Part shown: in pieces, positions 51,686 through 60,980 of the stretch
How positions within the stretch are numbered: position 1 is the first letter of the stretch
Layout: each line of letters starts with the position of its first letter
Assembly (NCBI GenBank): GCA_002811675.1
Contig: PDIM01000005.1
Coordinates: forward strand, 1 to 64,000
Reading direction: 5' to 3'
Length of the DNA: 64,000 bases
Source of the DNA: Ichthyosporea sp. XGB-2017a
Taxonomy: Eukaryota > Opisthokonta > Ichthyosporea
Program-made: the position numbers and the translations under genes
The notes under the pieces: model-generated
What the model was told of the DNA's origin: nothing
Seen by the model: only the letters and a program-made list of their open reading frames with translations
The model's database searches: none

Positions 51686-54600
51686 ATGTACCAAGACAGG
51701 GTATGGGTGGGAAGAAAATTAGAATCAGAGCGGGAGCATGCTACTGAGGAAGAACAATGGGGCATCAGATTTGTCTACGAAAAGATAGCACAAGTGTTTC
51801 TTGGTGAGGATGCCGGTGAAAAGCCGGTTTCTAGTGGAGATTGGCCCTTGCGCCAAAGCGAACGTAGACATCGCTTTAGCAGTTTCTTAAGGGCAAATCT
51901 TTTTCTCTCTCCAGGAGAATATGCATTGTATGAGCGATGTCGAGTGTTAGATTTTGCCGACGATAACGTACAGATTCAACATTGTTTTACGGGGAAAGGC
52001 GAGGGTTTTTTTGTAACTGGTCTGTACCTTTCTAACAAGCGGTTAGTATTTCGTAAAGTGGAGGGGGGGGAGGATGGTGCAGTTCAAATATTTCATCTAC
52101 AGTGGTTCGTGACAAGTGGTAAAGAAATTACGACTGGTAGCTTTTGCTGTGAGGCAGAGTGGCTTTTGGCTACGTGTCAAGATGGATCTGTCTACCTCGT
52201 TCCTTTTAAGTCACTTACAACCCGAGCTGCTGCTGCACAGGGACCAAATAATACAAGGGGAGCAACTAAAGAAGCCAATCCTATTTCTGATAAAAGGGTG
52301 CTTGGGTACCAAGACGACGTGACACTTATTGGGTCTGTTTCGGGGAAACCGTCGTCCATCGTCGTGTGGTCTTCCAAGACCTCTCTGAAGGAGTATTGTA
52401 TTGTGGGAAATAACACAGGGAGCATTTTCTTCATTGATATTATAGCAAGGGAAAGGGGGCATTTGGTCAAGCTTAAAAGTGGAATTGTTGATTTGCAGAT
52501 CGCTGAGATTGAAGACCATCAGACCCTTTCTACATTCCTGTATATCACCTGTGCAACCGGATGTTTTTCTCTTTTACTTGAAAGGACTTTTCAGAATATG
52601 GTCAGTGAAAAGCCGTCATCTCGGAGGAATTCTCTTGCTCATGAAAATATTATTCTCAACGGAGACAAGAGCAGATATCAGCCAGTCAAGACAATCAACA
52701 GTCCTGTAGTGGATGGGCAGTTCTTGGCTTCTATCCAGATGTTGCAAAGCGGTCCTGCTTTGGGCATTCACCAATTTGATCAATCCGGAACATTTAGCAT
52801 TTACGACCTTGCAGGAGATCCCAATCGCTTCCCTTTGTACGTTTTGTCGATTCCAAAAGCTTCCAGGCACGTTCAGTTGTCTGAAAGACTTATAGTGTGT
52901 GCGAAAGAGCCCACGGAAAACTTAGAACGCAAAGGACCACAAGAACGCAGCTCGCTCGTCATCCTGTCAAAAGTCGCATGTGATTCTTCCTGGGCTCTTG
53001 TAAGATCAAAGGGACTTGTGAGTGAAGCGGGGGACACCACTGAAACGGATCCCACCGTACTGCAAGAGATCACGTTCTCGCGTGGTGAAAAAGTACTCGA
53101 AATTGCTTGTTTGAATTCTTATAATCGTAAAGGTGAGGAACAAGCAAATGAATTGGACATTTCCTTTACAAGTTCCAATTTTGATACTGATGAAAATGCT
53201 TTAGAGACTGAGAGTTCAAGCAGTACAAGGGACGAAAACAAATTGCAATCATTTGTTGTAACAACTAATTTCGGAGTGTATGAAATTGTCCCTTGCTTGT
53301 CCGCAGAGGATATTTTCCTTGGGATGATATTAATGGGCTCGGCTGTAGTGGATCGAAGAGCAGAGTTTTTTGGAAAATCGATGGGTTTAGATTTATTTGG
53401 TTTATATGAAAATGCAGCTGATAATGTGCTTGCAGACCTGGGATGTGTTATTCAGGAAGCTCGTAAAATGGCAGGTGGGCTTCCGCAAGGCCTTTTTTTT
53501 AATCCTGATGTGCTTGATAGTCTCAATTCACTTATTATGAGGGCTTTGCATATTTACCATTTGTCAAATGTCGGGTACGAGAAGATGATATGCAAATTTG
53601 TTAGCATAGGAAGACTTGATGTTGTGATTGATTATCTATTGGTGATTGTAAAAGACCCTGAAAACCTTGAAAAGACTAAACTACAGCACCTTTCAGACGT
53701 TCTGCTTGTGTGCCTACTTTTTGAGGCGATTCGCAAAACGCCATGTAGAGAACTATACCGTAAAGACATTAGAGTGCAGTCCAAGTATGATATCGTTGAA
53801 GGTCTTTTACACAGCAACGCCCTAGCTCTGGAAGCATTTTTGGTGGAAAATAGATACTATAACTTTGAAAAGGCTTTGACACTGTTCATTGATTTCAAGC
53901 TAGTAATATATGCCCTTCTTGCTGCCCATTGTCGAGATCGAATGCCCCATGCACTGAAAGCGTTTTACGGGAAATGTATTTTCGAGTTTCCAAAAAACTG
54001 TAGGTCCTTTCTGGTGTACTATAATTATTTAGAAGATATGTGCTCCTCATGCAATGGATTTTTCATGGACACGTTCCCAACAGAAGAAGCCTTTGAAGCC
54101 CTGTTGGCAAATGGATTGACAACTTTCTCAAAAAGTAAGAGTTCGTACCTCAGGTCCATAATTCCTTCGTTAAATAATTCGGGTCTTTTGCACAGAGCTG
54201 CTAGCTTCTTTGTTCCGAGTGGAGTTCTGTGTACAAATTTGTATGAACGTAAATACTCTGACTCGGATGTGGTGGGCCAAAATAGCTCTTGCTCCGATCA
54301 TATTGAGTTGTTTTTATTATCATGTATTTATTTGTTACGGGCAGAAAACAATCACTTTGTAATGGCATCATCAAATTTCAAAACTTTTTTACTTTCTCTT
54401 TCCAGTGAGCATTCAATTGGTTTTGCGAAGAAAGGGAAAGAAGAATGGGAATTCGAGGAAATGTTTAGCCAGTGCTTAGCTGGGACATTCGGGACGTTTA
54501 ATTCATTGGCTATCCTCCATGCTAGTACGGCATGCAAACTGTGGAATATTTGCGCGGAAGTTCTAGAAAGCCAGAATTGCTTTTCTGAAGCTTTTCAGTT

Positions 54601-55366
54601 CAGGTGCAGGGTCTTTGAGAGCCAACCCCGAGAATCACCAAGTCGAGAGTCCGTTCTGAAATGTTCTTTTTGGTATTATGTCAAACAAACTCGTGGGGTG
54701 GCTGCCTCATGCTTTGATATTCTCTGTGCGGTACTTTTTGCCGGCCTTGATCTAGCTGTTTCTGTACAGGCTCTTGAGGAGATGTGTACAGAATGTCTTG
54801 ATGACTTGGTGCCATGTTTAAACATACTCCTGATGGGTGAGACTGGCTCGTGCTTATCGAAACATCAGGCTAACTGTTGCAAAGTGCTAAAGCCTTTGAT
54901 TTGCCAGTTCAGTACACAATTTTTTGTGAAACTCATGTATGCCAATGTAAAGAAACTAAATTGCATGCAACCCACCGAATCCCGTGAAACCAAAAAACTT
55001 ATATCTGAACTTTCGTACAACTTGTCGCGGATAACTACCCCACAGTCGGTGATTAGGAATATGAAACTGGATGGGAGAAGCTACTCCGATGATAACGGTG
55101 TACTGTCTATCGTTTGCTTCACTTGCCTTCACTCCTACAGGCGAGATTATTTTATTGATGTTTTGCTGAAGAAGCTGTTGGAAAAGCTAAACTGCCTTCC
55201 AATTCCCTACACTATATCCGCAAAACTCACATTTTCAGAATACAGACAAAAAACCTGCAGCCTGCCTTGCCCAGTCTGTCTATTTAATGATTATATTATT
55301 CCACAACATCAACATGTACCATCCGAACAATGTAAATTAGAGCCCTGGACAACAAATAGCAAATAA
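51686..55366 (+). CDS. large beta-propeller / alpha-solenoid-like protein with C-terminal Cys motif
   Basis: 1226 aa, one exon, family not recognised. The first 500 residues have repeated beta-strand blocks (EWLLATCQDGSVYLVPFKSL; YCIVGNNTGSIFFIDIIARE; LYITCATGCFSLLLER), as in a WD/CNH propeller. Residues about 590-1100 are helical, including RLDVVIDYLLVIV and NFEKALTLFIDFKLVIYALL, as in vesicle-coat and tether solenoids. Near the end, CFTCLHSY and about 55 residues later CSLPCPVC form a candidate zinc-binding pair, as seen at the C-termini of HOPS/CORVET and related proteins. The layout suggests a membrane-tether, BLOC-2 or nucleoporin-like role, but no motif decides it. The start is the first ATG after in-frame stops. 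It converges on P2X (74 bp between stops). Confidence 0.7.
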   Translation: MYQDRVWVGRKLESEREHATEEEQWGIRFVYEKIAQVFLGEDAGEKPVSSGDWPLRQSERRHRFSSFLRANLFLSPGEYALYERCRVLDFADDNVQIQHCFTGKGEGFFVTGLYLSNKRLVFRKVEGGEDGAVQIFHLQWFVTSGKEITTGSFCCEAEWLLATCQDGSVYLVPFKSLTTRAAAAQGPNNTRGATKEANPISDKRVLGYQDDVTLIGSVSGKPSSIVVWSSKTSLKEYCIVGNNTGSIFFIDIIARERGHLVKLKSGIVDLQIAEIEDHQTLSTFLYITCATGCFSLLLERTFQNMVSEKPSSRRNSLAHENIILNGDKSRYQPVKTINSPVVDGQFLASIQMLQSGPALGIHQFDQSGTFSIYDLAGDPNRFPLYVLSIPKASRHVQLSERLIVCAKEPTENLERKGPQERSSLVILSKVACDSSWALVRSKGLVSEAGDTTETDPTVLQEITFSRGEKVLEIACLNSYNRKGEEQANELDISFTSSNFDTDENALETESSSSTRDENKLQSFVVTTNFGVYEIVPCLSAEDIFLGMILMGSAVVDRRAEFFGKSMGLDLFGLYENAADNVLADLGCVIQEARKMAGGLPQGLFFNPDVLDSLNSLIMRALHIYHLSNVGYEKMICKFVSIGRLDVVIDYLLVIVKDPENLEKTKLQHLSDVLLVCLLFEAIRKTPCRELYRKDIRVQSKYDIVEGLLHSNALALEAFLVENRYYNFEKALTLFIDFKLVIYALLAAHCRDRMPHALKAFYGKCIFEFPKNCRSFLVYYNYLEDMCSSCNGFFMDTFPTEEAFEALLANGLTTFSKSKSSYLRSIIPSLNNSGLLHRAASFFVPSGVLCTNLYERKYSDSDVVGQNSSCSDHIELFLLSCIYLLRAENNHFVMASSNFKTFLLSLSSEHSIGFAKKGKEEWEFEEMFSQCLAGTFGTFNSLAILHASTACKLWNICAEVLESQNCFSEAFQFRCRVFESQPRESPSRESVLKCSFWYYVKQTRGVAASCFDILCAVLFAGLDLAVSVQALEEMCTECLDDLVPCLNILLMGETGSCLSKHQANCCKVLKPLICQFSTQFFVKLMYANVKKLNCMQPTESRETKKLISELSYNLSRITTPQSVIRNMKLDGRSYSDDNGVLSIVCFTCLHSYRRDYFIDVLLKKLLEKLNCLPIPYTISAKLTFSEYRQKTCSLPCPVCLFNDYIIPQHQHVPSEQCKLEPWTTNSK

Positions 55367-55440
55367 ATAGCACTTGGTGCATTTCACCGAAGTAAGTAAT
55401 ATCGAACTCCTCTGCCAATGTTTCATTCGTTTTGAAAACT

Positions 55441-56664
55441 TTACATAAGAGAATCCCCCTCCGCGTGTCGCAGTGGGGTGCTACTGTCCACGGAATTCCG
55501 CGAACGCGAATGATACAATTCCCTCAAAGTCTCGTCTTCTTCAGGTCCAATAAGGCCATCTCTTAGGTCAGAAAAGTCAACAGTTTCTTTGTATTTATAC
55601 CGAAAATAAACCTCTTTCTCGGGCATGAAGCTACATGCAAGAATGTCAATCAGCAGCGTAGACAATGCTATCAACCCCGACCCGGCAACCAAGCTCAAAA
55701 GTAAAGCTTGAAAGTCAAAAATCCCAATTTCCCCCCTTTGTTTGATTAGGATGCGAATTCCATGACGATCCCACTCTTGGATATTTTCGCTATTTGTTCC
55801 AGACTTCAGCTTCTCCATTGCCTTGTATTCGGTATTTTTAATATGCCTGGCCGTTATCGTATACCGAATATCATTTGTATCATACGAGATGCGATTCGAA
55901 TACTCAATTGTTAGTAGAATGATTATCCCTGTATATCGCATACTTTTTTCGATACTGAGCCGAGTGTTTTTCACCTCAGAATCAATATCAAGACTATCAA
56001 TTCCAGCGACTTTCAAAAGAAGGCCCAGTTCAACAATGTCTAATTTTCCCCTTCTTCCAACAGTGTTGATTCCCTTCGTTTCAACCACATTTCCAGAAAT
56101 ATCTTTCAAAGAACCAGGCATTGCTTGAGCATTTCTCTGGACGCCAAGATTGGTTGCATATATTGTATGATCTAGCATTAGAGTAAAGTGCTCAATGTCT
56201 CCAACGTAAACGTTCTTAACGGCCCCTTGTGGTTTGTACCTGCATTGAGGATCTTCCCAGTGGCAGTCTAAGGACATATTTTGCATGGCCACCCGTGTTG
56301 CGCCCAAGATGGCAGTCTCTTCTGTCAATGGATACTGCACCAAACTCTCATCCCAGTACTCACAAGGGAAGTTAGTAAAGTTGCGAATAGTGGGTGCAGT
56401 TTGCAGACAATAAGGTAAATCTTCCATTGCCATTGGAGATCGAGGTTTCATTAACGACATCCTTACTGACCCTTCCGGTTTCTCTAGTTGAAGATATCTC
56501 TTTTCATATATAATCGTATACCCCACAATGTAAAGGAATATAAGGAAAAGAACACTGTAGTGAAGCAATCCAAGCCTTCTATCAAGAATCTTCACCACCC
56601 TCACAGTCTTATACGAGAAGATCCTATCAGCGTCCAAAGACGCAAACCAATTTCTCAATCCCAT
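55441..56664 (-). CDS. P2X-type ATP-gated cation channel
   Basis: 407 aa, one exon; the usual length for P2X subunits, which form trimeric ATP-gated channels. The N-terminus has FSYKTVRVVKILDRRLGLLH (P2X: YETxKxVxIRNRRLGxLYR), including the conserved Thr-x-Arg kinase site. TM1 follows (FLIFLYIVGYTIIYEKRY). Before TM2 is RHGIRILIKQRGEIGIFDFQ (P2X: YGIRFDxxVxGxAGKFDxxP), then TM2 and the cytosolic YxxxK motif (YFRYK). The ectodomain has only four cysteines, all in its first third, against ten in vertebrate P2X. NDIRYT may stand for the ATP-contacting NFR motif. Paired ectodomain lysines next to TM1 are not obvious. A surface or contractile-vacuole-like location are both known for distant P2X. 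Confidence 0.88.
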   Translation of the reverse strand: MGLRNWFASLDADRIFSYKTVRVVKILDRRLGLLHYSVLFLIFLYIVGYTIIYEKRYLQLEKPEGSVRMSLMKPRSPMAMEDLPYCLQTAPTIRNFTNFPCEYWDESLVQYPLTEETAILGATRVAMQNMSLDCHWEDPQCRYKPQGAVKNVYVGDIEHFTLMLDHTIYATNLGVQRNAQAMPGSLKDISGNVVETKGINTVGRRGKLDIVELGLLLKVAGIDSLDIDSEVKNTRLSIEKSMRYTGIIILLTIEYSNRISYDTNDIRYTITARHIKNTEYKAMEKLKSGTNSENIQEWDRHGIRILIKQRGEIGIFDFQALLLSLVAGSGLIALSTLLIDILACSFMPEKEVYFRYKYKETVDFSDLRDGLIGPEEDETLRELYHSRSRNSVDSSTPLRHAEGDSLM

Positions 56665-57046
56665 TCTTCAATCTGCACTTCTGTTGGTATTATATATTCA
56701 TCAAGAGCTGAAAGAGTTGGAATATCTAAATTAAAAATACTCTACATAATAACACAAGTAATAATAACAATAACTACCTCTCCTTGCCCTTGGGAATAAT
56801 AATCGTCAATGAAATCAAGGAGCGCCAGCTGGTTGGTCCATAGTGGTTAGCTGCCTGGGGTTATGGCTAGTGTGTGGAATGGGGATAGCTGCAAGAGTGG
56901 GATATTCAAGGAATGTGGTTATCGAGGTGTGTGTTGTGTATCTTCCTCAAGCGGTGTTGGACACTGACAGAGACTGACTCTTGGAACAGATCAACCCCCC
57001 TCCCCTCCCTCCCTCCTGTCTAATCCTGCTCCACTGTATTGTGGTG
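56665..57046. promoter_or_regulatory. divergent promoter region P2X / methyltransferase
   Basis: 382 bp between the two start codons. It contains a pyrimidine tract (CCCCCCTCCCCTCCCTCCCT, about 56994-57015) just before the methyltransferase ATG. The frame upstream of that ATG is open but lacks ATG and reads as UTR. Confidence 0.45.
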
Positions 57047-59855
57047 ATGCCCGGAAGGAGCAAACGAAAAGACCGTTGTGGGGCAGAAGCCCCAGGTGAA
57101 CGAGAGTGTGCAGATGATGGGTCTGGACTTGTGTGGGTCCAGTGCAATCATATTACTTGTGAGAAGTGGAGACGTGTAAGTAGTTCGGATGTGGCTATTG
57201 AGGCTGCTCAGCAAGAGCCTTGGTACTGTTGCAGCATTGCTCAAACAGACACAGAGGAAAACTTGACGGACACAAAGCTTGGGGAACAGTGTGGTGGTAG
57301 CCCCAAGAGGTGTAGTGTATGTCAGAAGACAAGGATAATTAATGTGACTCGAAATGGTACTCGAACGCAAGATTTCGATGAGTGGAATTGCTGCTCCATT
57401 GAGTCCGAGACATCAGGTCCTCGAAAGGCCCACAAAAGTAGCAGAATTTTTGGTGGCGACCCCCCGAGCTTAGGTGATTGTGAACGATGGATTATTTGCA
57501 TGAATGAAAACTGCAGGAAATGGCGAGTGAACAAAAACTTAGCTATTAAGCAGAAACGACCGAAAAACTGCTGTGAAATCATAGAAGATAAAGAGGTCTC
57601 TCAAGAAACGGAGAATATTATTGTGGACATTCTTAATGATGGGGATGATGCGGCGCTAAATAATACTACGACACCAAATGTCAAGCAATGTAGTCTTTGC
57701 GGCAAATGGCGAATGGCTTCTTCCCAGATTCTTAGCAGCGCATTTACCTGTTGTGCTCAAGACTGCGACTTAAGGGAGTTTTGCTCAGAAGTAACAGACT
57801 TTGAGGCAGAAGAAGAAATGTTTGGGGCAGCCAAAAAATCGAATGATGAAGACGACTTCCTGTCGCATATTGAAGGAGAGGTAATGAGTTGCACTGAGTT
57901 TTGGAAAAAACTTCGTGATTATGGTTTGCTAGAGAGATGCTGTGTAAAGAAAAAATATGAATTTATGTGCTGTGAGGCGGGTTGGGAGGGGTCTTTTATG
58001 GCTTGTTGCGATGTGTGTGATGAGTGGGTCCATGGCGCTTGTGAAGGCATTGTTGATGAAAGTCAATGTCCCTATTTTTTTGTTTGTAAAGGATGCCGTG
58101 GTCTTGCTAATATTCTGATGGAATCATTGAAAGCTATAACCGATGAGGTTCGGCTTGCTCAAGCAGGTGAGATACAACCTTTTGATTCAAATGCCATTCT
58201 TTGTTGCTCTAAAAACAAAAAAAACGGTGTGCTGTTGCACTGTAAAGTGTGCAAAGGATGCTTTCACAAAGTATGCGTTTGGCCTTGGGGTAAGCCGACA
58301 GCTGACGATATATATGTGTGTAGACAGTGCAACTTGCTTATTTACAAGACCAAGAAACATTGGGAAGACCAAAAGCTTAATAACGAGTGCTTTCTGAGCT
58401 GCTCTGTGTATAGCTACCAGAGTTCTGGAACAGATACGTGTCGTTACTCAATTTGTGAGATGTGCTCCAATTTCTTTTTGTCTGAATTCAGTATGAATGG
58501 CTGGGAAAAGGAATTGCTCTGCCCAAAGTGCTGTCTAGATCCAGACCAGCTAGATATTGATGTTTGTGGAGGTAATGGTGAAAATGATGATATCGACCGT
58601 GGTTTGTTTTTATTTAGTAAGACCGAGTCTGGCGGCTTTAGAGAAAAAAAAAATTCTGAGCAAGCTTTTAAAGGCCCTTGTGACATTTTAGTACATATGC
58701 ACCCTGAATACCTATTAATTTTGGGGGACTTCACTGAGCTAAGTAGGGCCAGCTTTCCTTCTAAGGTTGTGGATTTTGCTGCAACTGATCCGCCGTCTGG
58801 AGCCAGTGCACCAGTTAACACTTGGGACAAGCGAATTTCTGTATTTAACTTCTGGATGTCGATTGAACGCCTTGTGAAAGACGATGCTGCGGTGACAGTA
58901 ATGGGAGCGGGACAGTTTGTGACGGATTGGGCTGTTAGAAATCGTGATTTGAACGCCTTCATCAATTCTGACATAAATGAATCTCAGTCACTAAAAGGCT
59001 ACGAAGCTTGGAAAGAGTTTTCAGGCAATTTTCTAAAGAAGGAAATTTTCCTTCCGGTTCGAAACGGCAGAAAGAAGGACCTTTACAAAGATGTCTTTTT
59101 TAGCCGGGGTGGAGGTGAAGGAGGAAATAGTCCAATATCTCCTGCAATTCCAGTTTATCGATATAACTGGTATTGGTTAAACAATATTTTAGGATTTCCA
59201 ATGCTTCAACACTCGATGCCCCAGCGGTTTGTGGAGGAAATCTGCGTATTTTATAAATCACCAGAATGTGTCACTTATCACCCCCCCTATGTTGCCCTTC
59301 CTTTTCTTTCTACGGTCGAAAGAAGTGCAGATGATAACCGGTCTTACAAAGGCGAATCCTCGCGAGCTGAGTATTACTTCAGTGCGGATTTGAAAAACTG
59401 TGTTAGCAACTTTTTGCCTATTCCATTTGAGCCATTCGAGTTTCCGGGCTCGGCCAGGCGTCCCGCTGGGCTACCAATGCTACACCCTCATCGAAAGCCG
59501 CGCAAGCTTTTTCAATTTCTAGTTGAGACGTATTCTGAAAATGGAGACATTGTAATGGATCCTTTTACCGGAAGTGGTAAGTTTTAAAATCATGTTTGGC
59601 TTTGTATATTGCCTTGTTTTTAACTGAATGCCTTCTTATTTCTTGTGTGTTGTTCTATAAGGTACAACTGGAGAGGCATGCATGTTATCTGCACGAAGAT
59701 TCATTGGTACAGAAATCATGTATAATCATTTTAAAATGGCTCGTTCCCGCTTGGATACCTACTATCGCGGAACAACATTTCGAACTAAAGATTTAAGGCG
59801 ATTAATACGAGCTTGGAAGGAAGTTGACGCTGTAAAAGCACATTCCACGGAGTAA
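57047..59855 (+). CDS. CW/PHD-finger protein fused to a beta-class DNA/RNA amino-methyltransferase
   Basis: 907 aa over two exons (57047-59576, 59662-59855; phase 1 junction inside the SAM-binding motif). The N-terminal half is a series of Cys-rich readers. A CW-type finger (WVQCNHITCEKWRRV, W30 to about 75) is followed by a partial one (CSVC), a second clear one (RWIICMNENCRKWRV) and CSLCGKWRM. Then come PHD-type fingers: CCDVCDEWVHGAC...CKGC near 330, CSKNKKNGVLLHCKVCKGCFHKVC near 395, and a third Cys cluster. The C-terminal half is a Rossmann methyltransferase with permuted motif order: DPPSG (motif IV, D581) precedes DPFTGSGTTG (motif I, 838-847) and FIGTEI. That order and FTGSGTTGEA mark the bacterial beta class of N4-cytosine or N6-adenine enzymes. 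The usual aromatic residue after DPP is Ser here. Inferred role: chromatin-guided base methylation. Confidence 0.85.
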
Positions 59856-59975
59856 TACAAAATTCAAAAGGCTTTATTAAACACAAGAATAATACAGTCA
59901 GGAAATGTTAGAGAGAAAGGGGAGGAGAGTGTTAGAGAGAAAACGGAGGAGAGATGCGAAGAAAAATAAGATGAA

Positions 59976-60980
59976 TTAGGCAACTATTGCACGCTTTGTG
60001 TCGATTACGTTGTCTGCTGTGGCGGGGTTAAACTCTTGGGCCACATTGCGTGCTTTAGTCGGCTGTGCTTTCGGCGCGGTTGGTATTTTCGTTCTTGTGC
60101 TTCTAATACCATTGTCTAACCATGGGTGGCTTAAAATCTTCTTAACTGAAATCCTTTCCTTTGGGTCAACAGTGAGCATTTTTAGCAACAGATCCTTCAA
60201 GTCTCTTGAAAAACTGAACTTTGTAAGCAGACCCTTTGATAGAAACGCACCAAACTTTCTATTGCCAGTCTTAGCCTCATCCCATTGCATTTCGCCGGTC
60301 AACAAGGTCAAAAGCAGCACACCACAGCTCCAGATATCTGCCTTCACCCCATCATGAACCTCTCCATTAACTACTTCCGGTGCCATATAGCAAACTGTAC
60401 CTATGCAATCAGTGAACAAAAACATTTCATCTTCCTTTTCTGCTACAAATGAAGTGCATGTTCCGAAGTCGCTTATTCTGACTGTTCCGCATACGTCCAT
60501 GAGTGCGTTATCAAGTTTCATATCACGGTGAGCAAAGCCGGCGCTGTGAATGAACCCTAGGCCTTCAATTAACTGCCGAAAAATTTTTCCAGCAAACACT
60601 TCCGATATTGGCCCTTTCGCAATCACTTTGGTTAGATCTCCCTTCGAGCAAAACTCCATGACAACACACCAATCCTCTCCTTTGTGAACAATTTCTTTAA
60701 CATTAACAATATGGTCCTTGTAACTGGGATTTTCGCAGAGTTTTCTCAACACAAGCACTTCGTGGGGAATCCCAACTTCAAGTTCGTCATCAAAATCATC
60801 AATCACATTGAAGAACTTGATAACCACTCTTTCCTTCGTTTCAACCACTTTGGCCATCTTGATGTACCCTTCGGCACCCTTCGCCAAAGTTTTTCCAACG
60901 TCATATTTACCCTTCAACTCACTTTTAAGATTCTTATAGCTTTTTTTAGCTGTATCGCACGACGGTTTTGATTCCTTCAT
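59976..60980 (-). CDS. Ser/Thr protein kinase (CAMK/CHK1-like group)
   Basis: 334 aa, one exon, almost all kinase domain. Motifs in order: glycine loop LAKGAEGYIKMA (weak match to GxGxxG; the middle Gly is replaced by Ala-Glu), VVIKFF with the VIK lysine, catalytic HRDMKLDNAL, DFGTCTSF, activation-loop end GTVCYMAPE, DIWSCGVLLLTLLTGEMQWD and the closing SHPWL. All catalytic residues are present, so it should be active. The LLTLLTGEMQWDEA stretch resembles CHK1 and related CAMKL kinases. The C-terminal 45 residues are a basic Lys/Pro tail without a recognised domain. No closer identification is possible by eye. It converges on the methyltransferase gene. Confidence 0.88.
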   Translation of the reverse strand: MKESKPSCDTAKKSYKNLKSELKGKYDVGKTLAKGAEGYIKMAKVVETKERVVIKFFNVIDDFDDELEVGIPHEVLVLRKLCENPSYKDHIVNVKEIVHKGEDWCVVMEFCSKGDLTKVIAKGPISEVFAGKIFRQLIEGLGFIHSAGFAHRDMKLDNALMDVCGTVRISDFGTCTSFVAEKEDEMFLFTDCIGTVCYMAPEVVNGEVHDGVKADIWSCGVLLLTLLTGEMQWDEAKTGNRKFGAFLSKGLLTKFSFSRDLKDLLLKMLTVDPKERISVKKILSHPWLDNGIRSTRTKIPTAPKAQPTKARNVAQEFNPATADNVIDTKRAIVA

